DNA of 64,000 bases from Planctomycetota bacterium (GTDB taxonomy: Bacteria > Planctomycetota > UBA1135 > GCA-002686595). Below the pieces are notes generated by a model. The model was not told where the DNA came from and did not search any database. It worked only from the letters and a program-made list of their open reading frames with translations. A program made the position numbers and the translations under genes. The stretch is from assembly GCA_028278425.1 (NCBI GenBank), contig JANQEJ010000037.1, forward strand, positions 1 through 64,000, given 5' to 3'. Below, in pieces: positions 56,360-64,000 of the stretch (the first letter of the stretch is position 1; every line of letters starts with the position of its first letter).

Positions 56360-57293
56360 GGGCGGCGTCGACGAGGTAGTCGTACCCGCCTTGCGTCCCG
56401 GTCAGCCGGCCGCGCCGGTCCAACCGAAGAACCGCGCCCGGCGCGACGAGGAGGAGGTCGCCACCCCTCCGCCCAACGGCACGCTCGAACACCTTGAGCG
56501 GGAGCCCGTTCGCCTCCGACTCCACGGGACCGCCCGGGCCGAGCAGGAGCCCCGCGGCACCGGCCGCGGGGACGATCCACACGCGGGCCTCGCCCGGCAC
56601 CGGAGCCATGTGCGCCTCGCGCCAACCGGTCGCATGGTCCCACAGCGGGCGAAGTCCGGCGTCGAGGAGGTGGACGCGGCCCTCCTCCTCCGCGTACGCC
56701 CACCACGATCCGTCGGGCCCGACCGCGACGTCGCGAACCGGCCCCGCGACGCGGCGCGCGGCGAGAAGCGCCGGTGGGTCGTCCGCGTCGTAGACGCGCA
56801 GCTCGCCCTCGCCGTCGCCGACCAGGACGCGCCGCGCCCGTGCCGCCGCGCAGGTGGCTCCGGGAAGGCGCACGACGAGCTTGGCGACGCCGTGGCCCTC
56901 GAAGCGCAGTACGCCCTCCGAGACGACGACGAGCAGCGCGCCGTCCGCTCCGGGCGCCGCGTGGAGCGGCGGCTGCACCGGCCGGCGGTCCAGCGGCTTC
57001 CCGGAGGCGTCGAAGCGGAGCACCGCGTGGCTCCCCCGCGGCGAGCCCTCCTCCGCGGCGATCACCCAGGTGCCGCCGCCGGGTCGCGGCGCGACCCGCA
57101 GGGGGAAGGGAACCGGCGCGGAGACGGACTCGTAGAGCTCCGCGTCGAGCCCGACGACGCGCCCGGCGTCCCGGTCGGCGATCCAGAGCCGCACCTCGCC
57201 CGGCTCCCAAGCCGGGTGGAGCGCCGCGCTCAGCCAGCCGAGGAGAATCGTCGTCCCGAGGCCGACGGCCAGACCGAGAAGCGCTCGTCCCAT
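56360..57293 (-). CDS. Membrane-anchored beta-propeller-like protein, 3' end undefined
   Basis: From ATG 57293 a frame runs with a membrane anchor (about 5-27), then a beta-propeller-like repeat region of about 285 residues (VRLWIADRDAGRVVGLDAEL, GPDGSWWAYAEEEGRVHLLDAG). The protein-like part ends near GGYDYLVDAAP at 56360. No in-frame stop occurs there: the frame stays open, antisense to the Nudix gene, until it joins the membrane protein gene and stops at 54156. The antisense part is Arg/Pro/Ala-rich nonsense. The true gene may have lost its stop, or it may be one long fusion overlapping the Nudix gene. Function unknown. Confidence 0.5.
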
Positions 57294-57347
57294 CGGGTGC
57301 GGGACCGGCGCAGCGCCGGGACGGTTACCGCCCGCGCCCGGCTTCTT

Positions 57348-57593
57348 TCAGCTCCGGCCCGCGACGCGGTAGGAGTTCCACACGAGGAACGCGAAGCCGC
57401 CCACCACGCAGAGCACCATCGCGAGCATGAAGAGGATGGAGTAGTTGAAACCCTCCATCAGCCGCGAGTGCTCCTCGGAAGCGACCGCCCCCTTGCAGCT
57501 CTCTCACGTCCAGCCCGAGGGCGCGAGGAGCACCCAGGCAAGAGCGGCCAGAACGGCCTGGCGGAGAAGCGGGAACGGGGAACGCGGCGTCAT
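57348..57593 (-). CDS. Small membrane selenoprotein (UxxC) at the end of the cytochrome oxidase operon, TGA at 57504-57506 read as Sec
   Basis: Read through one in-frame TGA, this is an 81-residue protein: basic start, hydrophobic segment (about 10-25), then Sec30-Glu-Ser-Cys33-Lys, a short loop, a second membrane helix (about 51-72) and a basic tail. Charges place U-E-S-C on the periplasmic face. Small CxxCK-plus-one-helix proteins of similar layout are found beside oxidase genes in planctomycete-like genomes, so Sec replaces the first Cys. Without recoding the product is a 29-residue stub. A GGUC-loop hairpin follows the TGA. It lies 20 bases after the DUF420 gene. Function, perhaps copper or thiol handling in oxidase assembly, is inferred. 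Confidence 0.75.
57477..57492 (-). promoter_or_regulatory. Candidate bacterial SECIS hairpin with GGUC loop
   Basis: On the minus strand GGGGGC (57492-57487) pairs with GCTTCC (57482-57477), including two G-U pairs, around the tetraloop GGTC (57486-57483). The loop starts 18 bases after the TGA. The E. coli fdhF SECIS also has GGUC in its apical loop at nearly this distance. Confidence 0.6.
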
Positions 57594-57613
57594 CGTTCGA
57601 GATCCGGACGCCA

Positions 57614-58054
57614 CTACTCTACCGCCGCCTCGGGGTTCCACCAATAGAGGCAGAGGTACACCAGGACGCCCGTCACCGACACGTACATCCAGATCGGCCA
57701 CGTCCAGCGCGCGAGGCGCCGGTGGCGGTCCCAGTCGCGTCGGTACGCCCGCCAGAGCGTCAGGAGGACCATCGGCAGGTTCACCGCGGCGAGCACGACG
57801 TGCGTGAGGAGCATCGCGTAGTACGCGACCTTGACCGCCCCCTCGCGCCGGAAAGGCGTGGGACCGACCTCGGACTGCACGCCGAAGTGATAGGTCAGGT
57901 AGCTCGCCAGGAAGGCCGCGCTGACGACGCTCGCGGCGATCATCACGCGGGCGTGCGCCACGCGCCGGTCGCGCCGGATCAGGACGAAGCCCACGGCGAG
58001 GAGCACCGCCGCCGTGGCGTTGAGGCTCGCGTTGAGCGCGGGGAGGTTCGACAC
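57614..58054 (-). CDS. DUF420 family membrane protein
   Basis: A 146-residue protein starting at GTG 58054, with four membrane helices: NATAAVLLAVGFVLI, VMIAASVVSAAFLASYLTYHFG, YYAMLLTHVVLAAVNLPMVLLTL and IWMYVSVTGVLVYLCLYWW. DUF420 proteins are often encoded beside heme-copper oxidases and SCO and may assist assembly or copper handling. It begins 8 bases after the SCO stop. Confidence 0.9.
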   Translation of the reverse strand: MSNLPALNASLNATAAVLLAVGFVLIRRDRRVAHARVMIAASVVSAAFLASYLTYHFGVQSEVGPTPFRREGAVKVAYYAMLLTHVVLAAVNLPMVLLTLWRAYRRDWDRHRRLARWTWPIWMYVSVTGVLVYLCLYWWNPEAAVE

Positions 58055-58062
58055 CGCGCCCT

Positions 58063-58713
58063 TCAGTCGACCGCCGATCCCTCGAGGAACTTCACGCGCT
58101 CGACGAGCAGCGCCAGCTCGTCGCGGTCCTCGGAGTCGTACCAGCCGCGGATCCTGCCCCGCGCGTCGATCACCGCGAGCCGGCGGTCGTGCGTCAGGAG
58201 GTCGCCGGTCTCCGGATGCGGCTCGTCGAGGCGCGCCACGGGCATCTTGAAGCCCCCGCGCACCAGCGCGTGGATCGCCTCCTCCTCGCCGGTGAGAAAC
58301 GTCCAGCGCTCGGGATCGGCGCCGTAGGCCTCCGCGTAGCTCGCGAGCCGGGCGGGATGGTCGCGCGCCGGATCGATCGTGATGGAAACGAGGTGCGCGC
58401 CGGTGCCTTCGATGCGGCGCGCGACGTCGCTCATCGCCGCGGTGATCCGCGGGCACGGGCCGGCGCACGTCGTGAAGATGCTCGCCATGACCCACGTGCG
58501 GCCGCGCAGGGTCTCCAGTGTGACGGTCTCCCCCGTCTGGGACGTCAACTCGAAGTCCGGGAGCGCTCCGAAGTCGGTCGGGTCGTCCGCTTCAGCGGCC
58601 GCTTCGGGCCCTTCGCTCCCGCCGTAGCCGGCGCGCGTTGGTTCGCCCCCTCCGCAGGCCGCGGCCAGAGCGCCGACGACGCCCGCTGCGAGGGTCCGAC
58701 GCCAGACGTTCAG
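58063..58713 (-). CDS. SCO1/SenC copper-delivery lipoprotein, probable CTG start
   Basis: A 216-residue thioredoxin-fold protein that loads or maintains the CuA site of cytochrome oxidase. It has a lipobox (ALAAAC), the copper motif TTCAGPCPR (CxxxC) and the distal His in LLTHDRR. No ATG, GTG or TTG is in frame near the signal peptide; upstream frame is shadow of cox4. CTG 58713 fits, with AGGAG (58721-58725 complement) 7 bases ahead and the cox4 stop only 4 bases away. It is part of the oxidase operon. Confidence 0.88.
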   Translation of the reverse strand: MNVWRRTLAAGVVGALAAACGGGEPTRAGYGGSEGPEAAAEADDPTDFGALPDFELTSQTGETVTLETLRGRTWVMASIFTTCAGPCPRITAAMSDVARRIEGTGAHLVSITIDPARDHPARLASYAEAYGADPERWTFLTGEEEAIHALVRGGFKMPVARLDEPHPETGDLLTHDRRLAVIDARGRIRGWYDSEDRDELALLVERVKFLEGSAVD

Positions 58714-58717
58714 ACGT

Positions 58718-59107
58718 TCACTCCTCTTCGGCGCGTTCCGAGTGCGCCTTCTCGTCGCGCAAGAGGAGGTTCTGGAAGCCTCCGGTCTCGTTGTCGTACA
58801 TGGTCCCGATCGGGTGATCGAGCACGTCATCGCCGTGGCTGACGTCGGGGCTGACGTAGCCGTAGATCACCAGGATCAGGAGCGGCGTCGGAAGGATCAG
58901 GCTCTTGACGACCCAACCCTCGAACTTGAGGTGCATGAAGTACACGGCGATCAGCCAGCCCTTGTAGAAGGCGCAGATCCCGAGGCCGCTCCACAGCAAC
59001 ATCTTGTTCCAGTCCGCTCCCGCCATCCCCCAGACCACCTCGACGACGGTGGCGACGAAGAGCAGTGCGAAGACCTTTTCGGCGTTGAAGTGTCCCTTTT
59101 CCGACAT
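58718..59107 (-). CDS. Cytochrome c oxidase subunit IV (prokaryotic type)
   Basis: A 129-residue protein with three helices: VFALLFVATVVEVVWGMAG, LLWSGLGICAFYKGWLIAVYFMHLKFEG and ILPTPLLILVIYGYVSPD. The middle helix with KGWLIAVYFMHLKFE is the hallmark of the prokaryotic subunit IV. The charged C-terminal tail is longer than usual. It follows the cox3 gene by 9 bases. Confidence 0.92.
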   Translation of the reverse strand: MSEKGHFNAEKVFALLFVATVVEVVWGMAGADWNKMLLWSGLGICAFYKGWLIAVYFMHLKFEGWVVKSLILPTPLLILVIYGYVSPDVSHGDDVLDHPIGTMYDNETGGFQNLLLRDEKAHSERAEEE

Positions 59108-59116
59108 GGCTTTGGA

Positions 59117-59746
59117 CTAGAACAGGTAGACGATGGTGAAGAGGAGCACCCAGACGAGGTCGACGAAGTGCCAGTAGAGACCGGCAAGCTCGATCCCGAG
59201 GTAATTCCGCTCCGAATAGCCGCCGCGCAGCGCCTTGAACCAGGCGCAGACCAACCAGATCACGCCGACGACCACGTGGGACCCGTGGAAGCCGGTCATG
59301 ATGTAGAACGTCGACCAGAAGATGTCGACGTTGGGCAGCGAGCCGTGTTTCACGAGCTCGAAGTACTCGTAGACCTGCACGCTGACGAACGCGCTCCCGA
59401 AGAAGATCGTCAGGCCGAGCCACATCAGGATCCCGCCGCGATCGCCGCGTTGCGCGGCGAAGAGCGCGCGCACCATCGTCCACGAGCTGATGATCAGGAC
59501 GAACGTGTTGATGGCCGTTAGGAACACGGCCAGCCTGTTCTCCGGGTTCGGCCACGCCGCGGTGCCGCTCCTCAGGATCACGTACGCGCCGATCAGGCCG
59601 GTGAAGAACATCACCTCGGTGGCGAGGAAGAGCCAGATGGCGAACTTCCCGCGCTCGACCGGCGGTCCGCTGTCGTAGTCGTAGACCGGGTGGTGAGCTC
59701 GTGGGGCGTCGACCGCGGGGTCGTAGGTGGCGATGGCGTCGCTCAT
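59117..59746 (-). CDS. ctaE: Cytochrome c oxidase subunit III
   Basis: A 209-residue protein with five helices: KFAIWLFLATEVMFFTGLIGAYV, FLTAINTFVLIISSWTMVRAL, LMWLGLTIFFGSAFVSVQVYEY, MTGFHGSHVVVGVIWLVCAW and LYWHFVDLVWVLLFTIVYLF. The FHGSHVxxG and YWHFVDxVW blocks are typical of subunit III. It begins at ATG 59746, 5 bases after the ctaB stop. Confidence 0.95.
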   Translation of the reverse strand: MSDAIATYDPAVDAPRAHHPVYDYDSGPPVERGKFAIWLFLATEVMFFTGLIGAYVILRSGTAAWPNPENRLAVFLTAINTFVLIISSWTMVRALFAAQRGDRGGILMWLGLTIFFGSAFVSVQVYEYFELVKHGSLPNVDIFWSTFYIMTGFHGSHVVVGVIWLVCAWFKALRGGYSERNYLGIELAGLYWHFVDLVWVLLFTIVYLF

Positions 59747-59751
59747 GGGGA

Positions 59752-60663
59752 CTAGAGGGCGAGAACCCGGTGCACGACCGGGTCGAAGAGGACCAGGGAG
59801 AAGGAGAGCGGCAGGTACGCGAGCGAGGTGAGGAGCACCGCTCGGGCTCGCTTCCGCGTCTCCCGGTGGGCGAAGGCCGCGGACGCGGCCAGGTAGGTCG
59901 AGCCGAGGACCAGCGCGCCCGCCGCGTAGACGAGGCCGGCGTCGCCGCGCACCGCCGGCAGGAGCGACACGGGCAGGAGCACCAGCGCGTAGAGGAAGGA
60001 CTGCCGCCCCGCGCAACCGTCGGAATCGGGCAGCGACGGGAGCATCTTCATGCCCGCCCGGCGGTAGTCGTCGCGGTACAGCCACGCGATCGCGAGAAAG
60101 TGCGGGAACTGCCAGACGAAGATCACGCCGAAGAGCATCCAAGCCCAGCCGCCCGGCGCGCCGGCGATGGCGACGTAGCCGATCAGCGGCGGCATCGCGC
60201 CGGGGATGGCGCCGATCGTCGTGTTGAAGGACGAGAGCCGCTTGAGCGGCGTGTAGACGAGCACGTACGCGAGCAGCGTCGCCAGCGCCAGCAGCGCGGA
60301 GAGCGCGTTGAACTCCACGGCGAGCCCCGCGGTTCCGGCCGCGGCGAGCGCCGCCGCGGCGAGCACGGCGTCGCGCATGCGCACCCGCCCGGTGACGAGC
60401 GGGCGCTGCCGCGTGCGCTCCATGCGCGCGTCGAGGTCGCGCTCGGCCACCTGGTTGAAGATGCCGGCGGACGCGGCGGTCAGGCCGACGAAGCAGGCGG
60501 CCAGGGCGACGCGCAGGAGGTCGGCGCCGGGGCCCGAGGCGAGCAGCGCCCCGGTGAACGCCGCGAGGACGACGAAGACCGCGATGCGCGGCTTCGCCAG
60601 GACGAGCCAGTCGGCGGGCCCGGCGGCGCGCGGCGTCGAGACGGTGGTCGTCTCGACCCTCAT
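59752..60663 (-). CDS. ctaB: Protoheme IX farnesyltransferase (heme O synthase)
   Basis: A 303-residue UbiA-family membrane enzyme that attaches a farnesyl group to heme B. It carries NQVAERDLDARMERTRQRPLVTGR, the Asp-rich prenyl-diphosphate motif NxxxDxxxD, with the second DxxxD region in YRDDYRRAGMKMLP. About eight membrane helices. Its start overlaps the ctaA stop (ATGA), so heme O and heme A synthases are coupled in the operon. Confidence 0.95.
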   Translation of the reverse strand: MRVETTTVSTPRAAGPADWLVLAKPRIAVFVVLAAFTGALLASGPGADLLRVALAACFVGLTAASAGIFNQVAERDLDARMERTRQRPLVTGRVRMRDAVLAAAALAAAGTAGLAVEFNALSALLALATLLAYVLVYTPLKRLSSFNTTIGAIPGAMPPLIGYVAIAGAPGGWAWMLFGVIFVWQFPHFLAIAWLYRDDYRRAGMKMLPSLPDSDGCAGRQSFLYALVLLPVSLLPAVRGDAGLVYAAGALVLGSTYLAASAAFAHRETRKRARAVLLTSLAYLPLSFSLVLFDPVVHRVLAL

Positions 60664-61637
60664 CGCGCGCCCTCGGGGCTGGGCAGCCCGGCCCGCGGCG
60701 CCGCGAGCGGCCGCGCCTGGAACAGGCGGAAGGACCAGAGGGCGATCGCGACGGTCTGCGTCAAGAGCAGCGCGCCCCCGAGCACGTGCGCGATCGAGAG
60801 CACCCACTCCGCCGGCCCGATCGCGCCGGGACGGAAGCCGACCCAGGCCATCATCCCGAGGAGGATCTGCAGGCCCAGGAGGAGATGAAGGCGCAGGGCC
60901 GCGGGCCGGAGCACGTTTTCACCGCCGCGCTCCGCCGCGGAACGCAGCGCGCCGGCCAGGGCGAGAACGGCGAAGAAGGCCAGCCCCGCGCCGGCGAAGT
61001 GCAGGGCGAGCCAGAGCTCGTTCCCGGCCTCCGGCTGCGGGCGGAGCGCGTGGCGGTAGACGGCGCCGAGCACGACCTGCCCGAAGACGACGAGCGAGGC
61101 GGCGACCGCGAGGAACCGCAACGCGCCCCCACCTTGCTCGCGCCGCGTCGGCGTCGTGCGCCAGCGCGCCGACGTCACGAGCGCCGACACGCCGAGGAGG
61201 CAGAACACCGCCTGCGCGGCCACGCCGTGCAGGAAGGCGAGATTCGGGCTGTTCTCGAGCACGCGGAACCCGCCGAGGGCCCCCTGCGCACAGACGGCCG
61301 CGAGCGCGGCGGTCGCGGTCCACGCGGCGGAGCGGCGCGCGGAGCGCCACGCGCAGGCGCAGGCGGCGATGGCGGCGAGTCCGACCAGCACGCCGAACAG
61401 CCGGTGGGTGTGCTCGACGAAGGTCTCGGTGTCGCGGAGCCACTCCTCGATCGGGAAGAAGAGCAGGAAATGCCCCTCGGCGATCAGCCAGCCCTCGACC
61501 GCCATCCCCGCTCCGAGCGTGGTCACCGATCCGCCGAAGAGGACGAGCGGCACGGCGCACGCGAACGCGGCCACCGCCAGGCGGTGGGCCCAGCGCAGGC
61601 TCGTCGTCGTGTCGATCGCGTGGCTCGCTTGGCTCAT
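60660..61637 (-). CDS. ctaA: Heme A synthase
   Basis: A 325-residue membrane protein that oxidises heme O to heme A. It has eight helices in two similar bundles with the heme-ligand histidines in HRLAVAAFA and EHTHRLFG, HGVAAQA and LHFAG-type positions. No Cys pair is seen in the first loop. It follows cox1 by 13 bases and overlaps ctaB. Confidence 0.92.
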   Translation of the reverse strand: MSQASHAIDTTTSLRWAHRLAVAAFACAVPLVLFGGSVTTLGAGMAVEGWLIAEGHFLLFFPIEEWLRDTETFVEHTHRLFGVLVGLAAIAACACAWRSARRSAAWTATAALAAVCAQGALGGFRVLENSPNLAFLHGVAAQAVFCLLGVSALVTSARWRTTPTRREQGGGALRFLAVAASLVVFGQVVLGAVYRHALRPQPEAGNELWLALHFAGAGLAFFAVLALAGALRSAAERGGENVLRPAALRLHLLLGLQILLGMMAWVGFRPGAIGPAEWVLSIAHVLGGALLLTQTVAIALWSFRLFQARPLAAPRAGLPSPEGAR

Positions 61638-61650
61638 CGGGGGTCGGCGC

Positions 61651-63471
61651 TCAGAGCTTGCGCGTCTGCGGGAGGTAGTCCTCCTCGACCTCGGGACCGC
61701 TGTACTCGTAGGGACCGCGGTGGACCTCGAGTTGGTGGTCGAAGTTGCCGTGCCCCGGCGGCGACGGCGCCTGCCACTCGAGCGTGGTCGCCTGCCACGG
61801 GTTGCGGCCGACGCGCCGTCCCCAGAACAGCGAGTGGAAGAAGTTGATCACGAAGAAGATCTGCCACGCGAAGAGTGCGAAGGCGCAGTAGGAGATCGCC
61901 TCGTTCAACGGCTGCAGGTGCGCGTAGATCTCGTAGGAGTACGGGTCCGCCGTGCGCCGCATCAGCCCGGCGATGCCGAGCTGGTGCATCATGTAGAAGA
62001 CGCCGTTGGTGAAGATGAACGTGCCGAAGAAGTGAATCTTCCCCAGCGTCTCGTTCATCATCCGCCCGAACATCTTCGGGAACCAGTGGTAGATCGCCGC
62101 CAGGATCGCGAACACCGAGCCGGCGAACACCACGTAGTGGAAGTGCGCGACGACGATGTAGGTGTCGTGGATGTACACGTCGACCGGCGTCGCCGCCATC
62201 CAGATGCCGGACAGGCCGCCGATGATGAACATCGACACGAAGGCCAGCGCGTAGAGCATCGGCGTCGTGAACCGGATGCGCGCGCCCCACAGCGTGCCGA
62301 GCCAGTTGAACACCTTGATGGCCGACGGGAGCGCGATCATGATCGTCGAGACCATGAACACCATGCCGACCGTCGGGTTCATGCCCGACGTGAACATGTG
62401 GTGTCCCCAGACGATGAAGCCGAGGCCGGCGATGCCCGCGATCGAGTAGACCATCGGCTTGTAACCGAAGATCGGCTTCCGGGCGTGCACCGCGATGATG
62501 TCCGAGGCGAAGCCCATCGCCGGCACGACCATGATGTAGACCGCCGGGTGGCTGTAGAACCAGAACAGGTGCTGCCAGAGCAGCGGGTGGCCGCCGGCCG
62601 CCGTCGCGGTCTCCGGGTTGGCCACCGCGTAGTCGACCCCGACGTTGTTCACGACCAGGTTGGTCGGCGTGAAGAAGCCGGTGTGCAGCACGCGGTCGAA
62701 GAGCTGCATGAAGCCCGCCGCGGTCAGGACGGGCAGCGCGAAGAGCTGGAGGATGGCCGCGACGCCGAGCCCCCAGATCGAGAGCGGCATCCGGTAGAGC
62801 GTCATCCCCGGCGCGCGCATCTTCGCGATCGTCGTGACGTAGTTGACCGCGCCCATCATCGAGGACACGCCCACCCACGTGAGCGCCAACAGCCAGTAGG
62901 TCTGCGCGCTCGCCGAGCCCGGGGCCGCGCTCGTGATCGTCGAAAGCGGCGGATAGGCGGTCCAGCCCGCCGCCGGGCCTCCGCCCTCCGCGCCGAAGCC
63001 GAGCATGAGGAAGAAGATCGCGGGGAGCATGGCCCAGTAGCCCATCATGTTGAGCTTCGGGAAGGCCATGTCCGGCGCGCCGATCATCAGCGGGATGAGG
63101 AAGTTCCCGAACGCGCCCGTGAGCAGCGGGATGATGACGAAGAAGATCATCACCGTCCCGTGCATCGTGAAGAGCATCGTGTAGTACTCAGGCGAGACCA
63201 CCCTCCCCGTCTCGGGGAAGAGCAGGCGTCCGATCACCGGCATCTCCTGCCACGGGAAGGCGAGCTGCCAGCGGATCGCCATCGCCAGCAGTCCACCGAG
63301 CACCAGGAAGATCAGCCCGGTGAACATGAACTGCATCCCGATGACCTTGTGATCGGTCGAGAAGATGTACTTCCGGATGAAGCCGATCTCGTGGTGCTCG
63401 TGGTGGACGTGGACCGTCCCCTCGGGAGCGAGGCCGAGCGGGGCCGGTTCGGCGCTGGGGGGGGGATTCAT
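61651..63471 (-). CDS. ctaD: Cytochrome c oxidase subunit I (type A2-like)
   Basis: A 606-residue heme-copper oxidase subunit. It has an N-terminal His-rich tail (HVHHEHHE), twelve helices, heme ligands in LFTMHGTVMIF and VVAHFHYV, and the CuB/Tyr helix WQHLFWFYSHPAVYI. In that helix YSHPAVY replaces GHPEVY, the A2-type D-channel pattern known from Rhodothermus-like caa3 oxidases. The start ATG overlaps the cox2 stop by one base. Electron donor should be cytochrome c. Confidence 0.96.
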   Translation of the reverse strand: MNPPPSAEPAPLGLAPEGTVHVHHEHHEIGFIRKYIFSTDHKVIGMQFMFTGLIFLVLGGLLAMAIRWQLAFPWQEMPVIGRLLFPETGRVVSPEYYTMLFTMHGTVMIFFVIIPLLTGAFGNFLIPLMIGAPDMAFPKLNMMGYWAMLPAIFFLMLGFGAEGGGPAAGWTAYPPLSTITSAAPGSASAQTYWLLALTWVGVSSMMGAVNYVTTIAKMRAPGMTLYRMPLSIWGLGVAAILQLFALPVLTAAGFMQLFDRVLHTGFFTPTNLVVNNVGVDYAVANPETATAAGGHPLLWQHLFWFYSHPAVYIMVVPAMGFASDIIAVHARKPIFGYKPMVYSIAGIAGLGFIVWGHHMFTSGMNPTVGMVFMVSTIMIALPSAIKVFNWLGTLWGARIRFTTPMLYALAFVSMFIIGGLSGIWMAATPVDVYIHDTYIVVAHFHYVVFAGSVFAILAAIYHWFPKMFGRMMNETLGKIHFFGTFIFTNGVFYMMHQLGIAGLMRRTADPYSYEIYAHLQPLNEAISYCAFALFAWQIFFVINFFHSLFWGRRVGRNPWQATTLEWQAPSPPGHGNFDHQLEVHRGPYEYSGPEVEEDYLPQTRKL

Positions 63472-64000
63472 CAGTCCGCCTCCGCGAGGTCGTCGGTTCC
63501 GTTGCTGTAGAGGGCGTCGCGCTGGTCGGCGAGCCACCTCTCGAATTCATCCTTCGGGATCACGTGGACCCGGCCGGCCATCTTGTAGTGGCCCCAGCCG
63601 CAGAGCTCCGCGCAGATCAGGTCGTAGCTCCCCTCCTCCGCCTGGAACCAGACGGGGATGGTCAAGCCGGGCACCGCGTCCTGCTTGAGCCGGAACTGCG
63701 GCACGAAGAAGGCGTGGAGCACGTCCCGCGACTTCAGGTGGAAGACGACGGGCGTGTCCGCCGGCACGTAGATGTCGTACGCCGACTCGATCACGTCGAC
63801 GCCGTCGAAGTTGCCCGAGGGATCGGCGTAGCGCGCGCGCCAGTCGAACTGGCTCGCGTAGACCTCCATCAGCGGCTGCTCCGCCGAGTAAGGGCCCTCG
63901 GTCCCGTCGGGGAACTTGCCCATGTGGCTCGTGAACTTGATCTCGGCCCAGGCGCCCATCTGGGAGAACGCGATGATCAAGAGCAGCACCGACGGTACCG
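63471..64000 (-). CDS. ctaC: Cytochrome c oxidase subunit II, 5' end missing
   Basis: A C-terminal piece of subunit II, cut by the window edge; the frame is open to position 64000, so the GTG at 63989 need not be the start. One membrane helix (VLLLIIAFSQMGAW) is followed by the cupredoxin domain with YASQFDWRARYAD and the CuA motif CAELCGWGHYKM. No cytochrome c domain is fused at the C-terminus. It leads the oxidase operon. Confidence 0.93.
   Translation of the reverse strand, partial: VPSVLLLIIAFSQMGAWAEIKFTSHMGKFPDGTEGPYSAEQPLMEVYASQFDWRARYADPSGNFDGVDVIESAYDIYVPADTPVVFHLKSRDVLHAFFVPQFRLKQDAVPGLTIPVWFQAEEGSYDLICAELCGWGHYKMAGRVHVIPKDEFERWLADQRDALYSNGTDDLAEAD

Noticed and set aside
57325-57507. 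Alternative small minus-strand gene starting at GTG in another frame over the UxxC protein
   Set aside because: Its Arg/Gly/Leu-rich translation lacks membrane helices and it would overlap the better frame completely.

Overview
The window is GC-rich (about 70% by eye) chromosomal DNA of a Gram-negative, aerobically respiring bacterium. A planctomycete-like source is my best guess. The reasons are an exported sulfatase, a CRTAC1-type FG-GAP/ASPIC protein, HEAT-plus-VWA and EF-hand secreted proteins, lipoproteins, an LptE-like fragment and many GTG/TTG starts. No rRNA, tRNA, CRISPR array, phage or transposase gene is visible.

Layout. 1-5.1 kb: end of an LptE-like lipoprotein gene, ftsH, glmM and tsaB. 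5.1-5.4 kb: a single small gene on the minus strand for a basic-tailed histone-fold protein with its own promoter and terminator. 5.6-14.4 kb: an AsmA-like giant, GDP-mannose synthesis (manC), an HDOD protein, ruvX, a sulfatase and an exported thioredoxin-like protein. 14.5-17.8 kb: an alpha/beta hydrolase, a VWA/HEAT protein and RNase P RNA. 18-25.4 kb: a Nudix protein, a tiny possible Sm/SH3-like protein, FetAB-like ABC genes, a CRTAC1 protein, cytochrome bd oxidase and a convergent AhpD-like protein. 25.5-38 kb: peptidases, MscS, short-chain dehydrogenases under a divergent AraC regulator, and a persulfide dioxygenase-rhodanese fusion. 38-54 kb: a Na+/alanine symporter, a DegT aminotransferase, Lon, EF-hand, transglutaminase and asparaginase genes, an M28 peptidase and a tight mtnP-truD-rluA operon near hpt. 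54-64 kb: a membrane glycosyltransferase-like protein, a Nudix hydrolase and a complete aa3/caa3-type oxidase cluster transcribed leftward (cox2, cox1, ctaA, ctaB, cox3, cox4, SCO, DUF420, then a tiny membrane protein).

Main discovery. Three unrelated genes each contain one in-frame TGA exactly at a redox-active cysteine of a CxxC motif. They are an exported thioredoxin-like protein (U-V-G-C, TGA at 13555-13557), an AhpD-like protein (C-H-Y-U, TGA at 25199-25201, minus strand) and an 81-residue membrane protein ending the cytochrome oxidase operon (U-E-S-C, TGA at 57504-57506, minus strand). Each frame continues intact and family-like after the TGA, and a GC-rich hairpin follows at bacterial SECIS distance. 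The one in the oxidase operon has a GGUC apical loop. TGA is a normal stop elsewhere in the window, so I infer selenocysteine insertion rather than a changed code. The selenocysteine machinery (selA, selB, selC, selD) is not in the window. Two of the three proteins look exported or membrane-bound, and two lie beside terminal oxidase genes, which suggests a selenium-based thiol-redox layer around respiration.

Other points: a bacterial histone-fold protein with an H1-like basic tail; two imperfect inverted-repeat elements that abut gene ends; a hydrolase lacking its nucleophile serine; and a SCO gene whose only plausible start is CTG.
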